A DNA stretch of 64,000 nucleotides from an uncultured Verrucomicrobiales bacterium (GTDB lineage: Bacteria > Verrucomicrobiota > Verrucomicrobiia > Verrucomicrobiales > Akkermansiaceae): contig CAJQKQ010000044.1 in NCBI GenBank assembly GCA_905478925.1, forward strand, positions 91,984 to 155,983. Reading direction: 5' to 3'. Under the pieces are notes generated by a model. That model did no database searches. It was not told the DNA's origin and saw nothing but the letters and a program-made list of their open reading frames with translations. A program made the position numbers and the translations under genes. Below are positions 31,804 through 38,217 of the stretch, piece by piece (position 1 is the stretch's first letter; every line of letters starts with the position of its first letter).

Positions 31804-31833
31804 TCCCGGCACCCGCATGCCCTGCCTTGGAAA

Positions 31834-31866
31834 TTGACAGCGGGGCTTGTAAAACGTAGTTTTACA
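31834..31866 (+). promoter_or_regulatory. Promoter and palindromic operator of the AbrB-Doc module
   Basis: A consensus -35 TTGACA (31834-31839) is followed 17 nt later by TAGTTT as possible -10. The -10 lies inside a perfect palindrome TGTAAAAC-GTA-GTTTTACA (31848-31866), which ends 2 nt before the antitoxin ATG. This is the layout expected for autorepression by the AbrB-type antitoxin. Confidence 0.7.
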
Positions 31867-31868
31867 TC

Positions 31869-32102
31869 ATGATCAAGACTATCACCAAAGTCGGGAACTC
31901 GCAGGGGATCATCTTCGACAACGCGATCATGCAGCTCGCCAGGCTCAAGGTGGGTGACGAGGTCAACGTCGAGATTCATCCCAACAGCGGCGCGATCACG
32001 ATCATGCCCAGTAAGGCGGCGGTGATCGACCCTGAGAAAGCGGGTGCCGCGGCCAAGCGCCTTATCGGCAAGAATAACGAGCTTTTCAGGAGGCTTTCGT
32101 GA
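31869..32102 (+). CDS. AbrB/MazE-family antitoxin
   Basis: 77 aa with the swapped-hairpin AbrB fold at the N-terminus ('TKVGNSQGIIFDNAIMQLAR', 'LKVGDEVNVEIHPNSGAI'). The C-terminal tail (about 45-77) is charged and would wrap the toxin. It should neutralise the Doc toxin encoded next and repress the shared promoter through the palindrome just upstream. The stop overlaps the toxin GTG by 4 bp (GTGA). Pairing an AbrB-type antitoxin with Doc, rather than the Phd type, is less usual. Confidence 0.85.
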   Translation: MIKTITKVGNSQGIIFDNAIMQLARLKVGDEVNVEIHPNSGAITIMPSKAAVIDPEKAGAAAKRLIGKNNELFRRLS

Positions 32103-32494
32103 GCGATTCCCTGAAACATCCTTCGGTCGATGCGGTTATCGCAATCCATGCCGAAGTCCTCGCAGCGCATGGTGGCGGCACCGGAATGTGCTCGCGGGAA
32201 CTGCTGGAATCGGCTGTTGCAGCTCCGCAGGCGACCATGATGGGTGCGCCGCTCATCAGCGATCCCATCGCGATCGCAGCCGCGTATCTCTATTACCTGT
32301 GCAGCAACCACCCTTTTGTGGATGGGAACAAGCGTGTGGCGTTGGCTACCTGCCTGGTTTTTCTAAGTGAGAACGATTTATTGGAAAACGAGGAACTGGA
32401 TGCGGACGACTGGGAAAACCTCACGCTCTCCGTCGCCGCTAGCCTTTTGACGCGTGACCAGATCACCGAAACGCTGCGGAAACTGCTCGATTGA
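32099..32494 (+). CDS. doc: Doc-family (Fic fold) toxin
   Basis: 131 aa from GTG. The catalytic loop 'HPFVDGNKRVAL' near residue 70 matches the Doc/Fic motif HxFx(D/E)GNKR, and 'MCSRELLESAVAAPQATMMG' is typical of the Doc N-terminus. Doc of phage P1 phosphorylates EF-Tu and stops translation. The motif here has Asp after HPFV and lacks the second Gly of AMP-transferring Fic enzymes, which fits Doc. It looks intact, overlaps the antitoxin gene and lies about 95 bp before typA. Confidence 0.9.
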   Translation: MSDSLKHPSVDAVIAIHAEVLAAHGGGTGMCSRELLESAVAAPQATMMGAPLISDPIAIAAAYLYYLCSNHPFVDGNKRVALATCLVFLSENDLLENEELDADDWENLTLSVAASLLTRDQITETLRKLLD

Positions 32495-32588
32495 GCGTCT
32501 TTCGCCCAGAGTTTCGCATTCCCGCCTTGCCATTGCGGGGAAAATCGTCCATAGCCCCGCGCCCAAAGCCGCCAACCGCCTTTTATAT

Positions 32589-34436
32589 ATGTCACTCAAG
32601 ATCCGCAACCTCGCCATCATCGCCCACGTTGACCATGGCAAAACCACCCTCGTCGACCAACTCCTGCAAGCCGGTGGCACATACCGTGACAACCAAGCCA
32701 CCCAAGAGCGTGCGATGGACTCGATGGATCTTGAGAGGGAAAAAGGCATCACCATTAAGGCGAAGAACACCGCGATTCTCTGGGAGGGCTACACGATCAA
32801 CATCGTCGATACCCCGGGTCACGCTGACTTCGGTGCCGAGGTGGAGCGGGTTATGAAAATGGTGGACGGCGTCCTCCTCGTCGTTGATGCGGCAGGTGGC
32901 CCGCAGGCGCAGACACGTTTCGTGCTCCGCAAGGCGCTCCAGGAAGGCCTCAAGCCCATCGTCGTGGTCAACAAGGTGGACCGTCCGCTTTCCAATCCCC
33001 TGAAAGTCCACGACCAGGTGCTGGAGCTTTTCCTCGATCTCGATGCCACCGAAGATCAGTTCGAGGCGCCCTTCTCCTACGGCTCCGCCCGTGACGGCTA
33101 CTTCATGGATCATCCGGATGATGAGCGTAAGGACTGCATCCCGCTCCTCAAAAAGATCGTTGAGTTCATCCCCGAGCCGACAGCCGATCCGGAATCGCCT
33201 TTCCTCATGCTGGTCTCCAACATCGAGTGGGACAGCTTCGTCGGTCGTGTGGCGGTCGGCAAGGTTCTCGGCGGCGCCGTGAAAAAGGGCGATACGATCT
33301 GGCTTCACCGCAAGGACGGCACCAAGCAGCAGTCCAAGGTCATGAAAACCTTCACCTACTCCGGTCTCGCTACAGAGGATTCGGAAGGCTGCGGCGCGGG
33401 TGGCATCGTCGGCATCGCGGCCGGCATCGAGGACATCGACATCGGCGAAACTCTCGCCGCCACCAAAGAGCAGGAAGCCCTGCCTTTCGTGGCAATCGAT
33501 CCACCGACCATTTCCATGGAATTCTCCATCAATGACGGTCCGCTGGCAGGCAAGGAAGGCAAGCACGTTACTTCCCGCGCCATCCGCGAGCGGCTGATGC
33601 ACGAGCTAAAGACCAATGTCTCGCTTCAGGTCGAGGACACGGACCAAGCCGGTATTTTCAACGTCTCCGCACGTGGCGCGATGCAGATCGCCGTGCTCGT
33701 CGAGCAGATGCGCCGCGAAGGCTTTGAGGTCTGCGTTTCCCGTCCGACCGTAATTTATCGTCGCGATGAAAAGGACAAGCTCCTCGAACCGTTCGAGACC
33801 CTCTACATCGAGTCGCCGGGCGAATACACCCAGGGCATCCTGAAATCCCTCATCAACCGCAAGGGCATGATGGAGAACATGGAAACCGAGCCTTCCGGCG
33901 AAACGCTCATCACCGCGCTCATCCCGACCCGCGGCCTGATCGGCTTCGAAACGGAGATCGTCAACCTCACCTCCGGCCACGGCATCATGTCCCACCTCTT
34001 CCGTGAGTATGGCCCGCACGCCGGGCCGATCGTTACCCGCACCACGGGAACACTCGTCTCCATGGAGGCGGGCACCGCGACCACCTACTCGTTGCAAACA
34101 CTCGAAGACCGCGGCGTGCTCTTCGTCGCCGCGAACGATGCGATTTACGGCGGCATGCTTGTCGGTGAGAACCCACGGGTCGGCGACATGCCGGTCAACC
34201 CCGTCAAGGAGAAGCACCTCGACAACATGCGCTCTTCCGGCAAGGACAAGACCTCGAAACTTTCCCCGCCGATCCGTTTCTCCCTCGAGCGCGCCATCGA
34301 ATACATCGATGCCGACGAGCTCGTGGAAGCGACCCCGCAGAACATCCGTCTCCGCAAGCGCATCCTCGACGCCAACGCCCGCAAGCGCGCTGCGAAGAGT
34401 GTTTCCGGCGAGGACCGCAGCAATCGCGGGAAGTAA
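32589..34436 (+). CDS. typA: Ribosome-associated GTPase TypA/BipA
   Basis: 615 aa from ATG 32589 ('[20 protein letters not shown]'); the track start at 32454 includes 45 non-homologous residues overlapping doc. EF-G-like GTPase: G1 '[10 protein letters not shown]', G2 region 'EREKGITI', G3 'DTPGHADF', G4 'NKVD'; then domain II, EF-G domain V-like region and the TypA-specific C-terminus ('[18 protein letters not shown]'). It binds the 70S ribosome and aids 50S assembly and growth at low temperature or under stress in other bacteria. Length is as expected. No partner gene is coupled. Confidence 0.97.
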   Translation: MSLKIRNLAIIAHVDHGKTTLVDQLLQAGGTYRDNQATQERAMDSMDLEREKGITIKAKNTAILWEGYTINIVDTPGHADFGAEVERVMKMVDGVLLVVDAAGGPQAQTRFVLRKALQEGLKPIVVVNKVDRPLSNPLKVHDQVLELFLDLDATEDQFEAPFSYGSARDGYFMDHPDDERKDCIPLLKKIVEFIPEPTADPESPFLMLVSNIEWDSFVGRVAVGKVLGGAVKKGDTIWLHRKDGTKQQSKVMKTFTYSGLATEDSEGCGAGGIVGIAAGIEDIDIGETLAATKEQEALPFVAIDPPTISMEFSINDGPLAGKEGKHVTSRAIRERLMHELKTNVSLQVEDTDQAGIFNVSARGAMQIAVLVEQMRREGFEVCVSRPTVIYRRDEKDKLLEPFETLYIESPGEYTQGILKSLINRKGMMENMETEPSGETLITALIPTRGLIGFETEIVNLTSGHGIMSHLFREYGPHAGPIVTRTTGTLVSMEAGTATTYSLQTLEDRGVLFVAANDAIYGGMLVGENPRVGDMPVNPVKEKHLDNMRSSGKDKTSKLSPPIRFSLERAIEYIDADELVEATPQNIRLRKRILDANARKRAAKSVSGEDRSNRGK

Positions 34437-34520
34437 AAATTCAAATTTCAACTTCCAAGGGAGAAGAGAAATAGTAAACTCGGCTCCGCGCCCCTCTGCG
34501 ACCTTTGCGGCTCTGCGGTG
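34437..34520. repeat. Repeat cluster after typA: AT-rich block and CTCTGCG-type block
   Basis: Immediately after the typA stop, AAATTCAAATTTCAACTTCC is an inverted copy of the AT-rich AGTTTA-type block. About 20 bp later CGCCCCTCTGCGACCTTTGC and CTCTGCGGTGAA form the CTCTGCG-type block that also occurs inside priA. No gene is seen in the 136-bp spacer. Confidence 0.55.
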
Positions 34521-34572
34521 AACCTCTTCTCCGTAAGCCAAAGTCTTCCACGGATCACTCGGCACATCTTCC

Positions 34573-35625
34573 ATGTCCACTCACCTCATCCGTATTTCGG
34601 AAGTGTTCTCCGGCCTCGTTCCGGAGATCCTCGGTATTCTCGGTGCGGAGAAGATAAAAAAGCTGGGATCGGAGTATTTCCTTTTCCATACAGAAACCCC
34701 GGAACTGATACGGGATTCGTCCGCCGCACGATTCATCCGCTGGCACATTCCGTTGGAGCACTCGTGGCCGTGCAACCCGGAAAAGATGGAGAACTTCATC
34801 GAGAAAGCCGCACAGACGATTTACTACAAGTTTGAGAGTCGTAACCCGCAGACTCTCCTCGTCGGGCGGCTCGATCCCGGCTCGCCGAAACAATATTACA
34901 AGGCGCTGGCCTCCAATTTTCGTGGTCGCGCACTGCAGGTATTCGAGCTGCCTGAGGGCTTGCCGAAAACCGCCGAACAGCAGGATCCTGCGAAGGAAAC
35001 TCTTTTCTGTCTGGTCGGAAAGGAAGGTCTCTATTGCGGCGTTTCCAGCCCGCTTGAGGCGGGGGGGCTGCATCCCGGTGGGACGAAGTTCATCGCGCAG
35101 AATACGGAGGACACCATCAGCCGCGCCGGGGCGAAGATCGCCGAGGGACTGCACTTCCTCTCCATGCATCGCCGCCTTCCGAAGAAGGGTGCTCACTGGC
35201 TGGAGCTCGGCGCCAGCCCCGGGGGCATGACCTCCGAACTGCTGAAGCGCGAATACGAGGTCTCGGCGATCGATCGCGCGCCGCTCGATCCCCGCCTTGC
35301 GAACCACCGCAACCTCAGCTTCCTGAAAGAGGATGTGGCGGAGTTCGTCCCGCCCCGCAGCATCCGCTACGATGCGATCCTCTCCGACATGAACGGCGAG
35401 CCGCAGCAGGCGATCACACTCGTCACCCGGCTCAAGGATTTCCTCAATCCCGGTGCACTTGTCGTATTCACCCTGAAAACAACCGGTGCAGAAACGATCG
35501 CGGACATCGATGCGCTTGAGAGTGACGTGCTCGCGATTACCGAGCAGAATGGGTTCTCTCTCATCGCCCGCACCCACCTGACCTACAACCGGCAGGAGTT
35601 CACGCTGTTTTTCGAAAAGGCTTGA
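34573..35625 (+). CDS. RlmM-like (FtsJ-type) rRNA methyltransferase
   Basis: 350 aa. The N-terminal half carries a divergent THUMP-like region ('SEVFSGLVPEILGILGAEKI'). The C-terminal half has a Rossmann methyltransferase with the SAM loop 'LELGASPGGMTSELLKR' near residue 210, close to the GACPGGW loop of RlmM, and an acidic loop 'YDAILSDMNGEP'. RlmM 2'-O-methylates C2498 of 23S rRNA in E. coli, and this protein probably modifies rRNA in the same way. The second Trp of the RlmM loop is Met here. Downstream, convergent, is an MmcQ-like gene. Confidence 0.75.
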   Translation: MSTHLIRISEVFSGLVPEILGILGAEKIKKLGSEYFLFHTETPELIRDSSAARFIRWHIPLEHSWPCNPEKMENFIEKAAQTIYYKFESRNPQTLLVGRLDPGSPKQYYKALASNFRGRALQVFELPEGLPKTAEQQDPAKETLFCLVGKEGLYCGVSSPLEAGGLHPGGTKFIAQNTEDTISRAGAKIAEGLHFLSMHRRLPKKGAHWLELGASPGGMTSELLKREYEVSAIDRAPLDPRLANHRNLSFLKEDVAEFVPPRSIRYDAILSDMNGEPQQAITLVTRLKDFLNPGALVVFTLKTTGAETIADIDALESDVLAITEQNGFSLIARTHLTYNRQEFTLFFEKA

Positions 35626-35631
35626 GGCCTC

Positions 35632-35982
35632 TCAGGAAAGCGCTTCCCGCGTTTTCTTGGTCAGCGAGGCGAATACCAGATCGTAGGAGTGCCGGATCAG
35701 CTCTTTGACCAGCCCGGCGGGCAGTGAGCCGTCGAGTATGAGGGTGTTCCAGTGCTTCTTGTTCATGTGGTAGCCGGGGATGATGGTCTCGTGCTCTTCC
35801 CGGAGTTCCACGGCGCGGTCGGGATCACACTTCAGGTTCAGCCGAACCGGCTCATCCTCTGGCGAGTAGATCGCAAAAACCTTCGCGCCGACCTTTTCGA
35901 TAAAATTCTCCGGGCCGAAGGGCGTGCACTCCGCGACGTGGGGGAGGGACAGCAGGAGATCGCTGAGGGTTGACGGCGACAT
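35632..35982 (-). CDS. MmcQ/YjbR family protein
   Basis: 116 aa from ATG 35982 ('MSPSTLSDLLLSLPHVAECT'). Family features are 'PFGPENFIEKVGAKVFAIYS', 'LNLKCDPDRAVELREEH' and 'MNKKHWNTLILDGSLPAGLV'. These small cytoplasmic proteins have a CyaY-like fold and are often annotated as DNA-binding, though the role is not known. It is convergent with the RlmM-like gene (6-bp gap) and about 45 bp downstream of the esterase gene on the same strand, so it is not obviously in a pathway. Confidence 0.85.
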   Translation of the reverse strand: MSPSTLSDLLLSLPHVAECTPFGPENFIEKVGAKVFAIYSPEDEPVRLNLKCDPDRAVELREEHETIIPGYHMNKKHWNTLILDGSLPAGLVKELIRHSYDLVFASLTKKTREALS

Positions 35983-36028
35983 ACGGGCATCGTGAGGAAT
36001 ATCCCCGGGCTTGTCACGCAAAGGGATG

Positions 36029-37174
36029 CTACGGCAGGGGGGTGTTGGGTTCCGCCGCGTCCCCGGGGAGTGGGTTGCCCTCGCCGAAGACCAGGAGCTT
36101 TTCGTAGGGCTCGTTGACGAGGAAGGATTCGTCGATGTCGCCTTGCTCGTTTTGGATTTTTTTCAGATCGAGACCGAGGTGCTTGGCAAGGAAAGGGTAG
36201 GCGGCGAGGCGCTTGGACAAACCGTAGTCGTGCTTTTCATCCGGTAAATGGCCGTTCTCTACTTTGCCGGCTGCTTCGTAGAGTCCGTAGATATACTGCA
36301 GGTGGGGGAACTCGACCTTGGGGGTGTTCTGAGTCCAATCGTCGCCGTTGGAGATGACAAGCTGCGGACGGGGGGCGGCCAGTGCGGCGATCTCGGCGTT
36401 GTTGGTCTTGTATTGGTCCGTCCAATGGATGGGCATCGCGCTTTCGCAAACGCAGCCCCCGAAGAAGTGAGCGGATACTTGGCAGACCGGGACGCTGACG
36501 GCCAGGCGGTCGTCGATGGCGGCGAGAATGAAGGTCTGGGTGCCACCGCCGGAGCAGCCCGTCATGCCGATGCGGGTGGGATCGACGTTTTTCATGGCGC
36601 TGAGAAAATCGAGTGAGCGGATGCTGTTCCAAGTCTGTAGGCGCATGATCTCCGGGGTCTTCTTATGATCCCAGCCGGCTTCATTGGAATCGCCGTAGCC
36701 GACCATGTCGTAGAGGAATACGACGGCGCCCATCTTTGCGAGGGCGGAGCAGCGGGCTTGCCGGGAGGGGCGGAAGCGGCCGCCGTGGCCGTGTGGGCAG
36801 AGGATGCCTGCGAGTTTCCCTGAGGATTTGGTCGGCTCGTAAAGACTGCCAGTGACGTAGAATCCGGGGGAGCTCTGGAAAGCGACCTCGCGGACACGGT
36901 AGCCGCCATGCTCCCGCTCGTCGAAGTAACGGGGCTGGAGAGGGGTTTTCTCCGGCAAGGGGTCAAGCCGCAGCCCTTTGAGTATGCCTTGGCGTATGGT
37001 GGCTTTGCGTTTTTCCCAGTCGGCGAGACTGGGGTTTTTCGCCCGGATGGCGGAGAGTTCTTTACTGGCTTCCTCGGGAGTCTGAGCGTGGCCGACACGG
37101 AGAAGGGGAGCGGTTTCGGCGGCGACGAGAAGTCCTGCAAAAAGCGGAATGCAGCCAAGAAAGGTTTTGAGCAT
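36029..37174 (-). CDS. Secreted alpha/beta hydrolase (acetyl-xylan-esterase-like)
   Basis: 381 aa from ATG 37174, which begins a signal peptide ('[20 protein letters not shown]'). The track start at 37231 adds a basic 19-residue leader. Alpha/beta-hydrolase elements are '[12 protein letters not shown]' (oxyanion region), nucleophile elbow '[13 protein letters not shown]' (Ser near residue 207), and late 'DEKHDYGL' with the catalytic His. Similar proteins in Verrucomicrobiota are annotated as acetyl xylan or carbohydrate esterases and usually act in the periplasm on plant or algal polysaccharides. Substrate is inferred only from such relatives. Confidence 0.8.
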   Translation of the reverse strand: MLKTFLGCIPLFAGLLVAAETAPLLRVGHAQTPEEASKELSAIRAKNPSLADWEKRKATIRQGILKGLRLDPLPEKTPLQPRYFDEREHGGYRVREVAFQSSPGFYVTGSLYEPTKSSGKLAGILCPHGHGGRFRPSRQARCSALAKMGAVVFLYDMVGYGDSNEAGWDHKKTPEIMRLQTWNSIRSLDFLSAMKNVDPTRIGMTGCSGGGTQTFILAAIDDRLAVSVPVCQVSAHFFGGCVCESAMPIHWTDQYKTNNAEIAALAAPRPQLVISNGDDWTQNTPKVEFPHLQYIYGLYEAAGKVENGHLPDEKHDYGLSKRLAAYPFLAKHLGLDLKKIQNEQGDIDESFLVNEPYEKLLVFGEGNPLPGDAAEPNTPLP

Positions 37175-37269
37175 TCCCTTGATACGTGTTCTGGGAAGTT
37201 TTCTAGCAAACGATGAGTTATGCCGTATCAAAAATACCAGTTTGACGGGAAAACGGTAATACTGTCTCC

Positions 37270-37395
37270 ATGAAAACGACCATCGACCTGGCCGACCTCC
37301 TGTTCAGGAAAGTGAAGGCGACTGCGGCTGCGGAGTTTCGCTCAAATCGTTTATCACCAAGGCGTTGGAGCATCGGCTGAACACCGGCTCCAGGC
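37270..37395 (+). pseudogene. Frameshifted antitoxin fragment
   Basis: ATG 37270 opens '[20 protein letters not shown]', typical of short ribbon-helix antitoxins paired with PIN toxins. After about residue 22 the frame shifts: the continuation 'VSLKSFITKALEHRLNTGS' is readable in another frame, and the original frame ends at TGA 37380. One or two base changes therefore broke it. No cognate toxin follows on this strand. Confidence 0.65.
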
Positions 37396-37407
37396 CGCTG
37401 GCGGCAA

Positions 37408-37665
37408 TTATACTGAGGGACTCTTGGTATAAGTCGCAAACAGAACCAATGTGTCGGGCAGTTTTTTGGCGGCCTTTTCGAAGGCGACCAGGGTTTGGCC
37501 TTCGCCGTTGGCTGCTCCGTGGATGAGGCGGTCGATGAAGTCGGGTTTCATCTGGGAAGGGTTAGGAAGATCGAATACAAGCCGGGCGGAGGGCGTGATG
37601 GTAATCGTGCCTTTCTCGTCCCATGCTCGACGAGGATGGGGACGCCGTGGGGCAATGTAAGGCGT
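37408..37665 (-). pseudogene. Unidentified coding remnant with a PolA-tail-like piece
   Basis: The minus strand contains 'LPHGVPILVEHGT', close to the C-terminal 'LPHDVPILVEKGT' of the PolA encoded 600 bp away. In an adjacent frame it has 'EKGTITITPSARLVFDLPN' and 'DFIDRLIHGAANGEGQTLVA' ending at TAA 37408. Neither piece has a start or a recognised family. It looks like rearranged debris, possibly including a duplicated 3' end of a polA-like gene. Confidence 0.35.
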
Positions 37666-37666
37666 T

Positions 37667-37981
37667 TCAAAGTAGCTGGAAGCCTGCGAGTTTCGCGGCT
37701 TTGCGATCCAAGGTATGGGTGGGGGAGATGGAGCGGGATTCGTTCCGGGCGAGGATGAGGCAGTCGGAGAAATCGGCGGTGGATCCTAGGAAAAGATCGA
37801 TGGCTTTTCCCGCGATGGCGTGATCTTCCACACAGATGGAAGCGGTATGGAGGAGCTGGTGGAGAAAGGCTCCCACATCCGGGCGTAAATATCCGTAGCG
37901 TCGGGTAAGAATCCAGGCCAGTTCTGTGAGAACGACAATGCTGACCCATGCGGGATGCGCTGACGAGAAATTCCCACGCAT
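37667..37981 (-). pseudogene. VapC-type PIN toxin lacking its N-terminus
   Basis: 104 aa: 'VLTELAWILTRRYGYLRPDV', 'STADFSDCLIL' and 'HTLDRKAAKLAGFQLL' match the central and C-terminal parts of PIN-domain VapC toxins, including the middle Glu and the later Asp residues. The first strand with the essential Asp (LDTNxLVR type) is missing, so the metal site cannot form. The ATG overlaps the end of a degraded AbrB-type antitoxin frame. Decayed vapBC. Confidence 0.7.
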
Positions 37982-38136
37982 CAGCTTTTCGACTTTTCTA
38001 AGCTGAGCCTCATCGTCATGAGATATTCTAAAGATCCCTTTGCGACGGGAACGACTTTGATGGCTCCTCCCTCGATCTGAAAATCAAGCATGTCCCCGGT
38101 TTGGAGATTGAGCTGTTGCCTGATTTTCGCGGAGAC
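37981..38136 (-). pseudogene. AbrB-type antitoxin remnant (vapB-like)
   Basis: Not in the ORF track. The minus strand reads 'VSAKIRQQLNLQTGDMLDFQ' then 'IEGGAIKVVPVAKGSLEYL', ending at TGA 37981. This fits the C-terminal part of a SpoVT/AbrB antitoxin. The N-terminal strand with the usual T-SKGQ(I/V)T motif is only vaguely visible as 'TESGGQIAEE' in a different frame, stopped by TAA, so the gene is frameshifted. It preceded the broken PIN toxin. Confidence 0.6.
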
Positions 38137-38217
38137 GCACCTTCTCCTTATTCTTCTGCAATCTGCCCACCACTTTCAGTTACACCCGCTCGCGTTCTAG
38201 AGAACGCGGCTCCGGTT

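Noticed and set aside
30400-31818. 472-aa minus-strand ORF
   Set aside because: Antisense to the VWA gene, which has clear MIDAS and membrane features.
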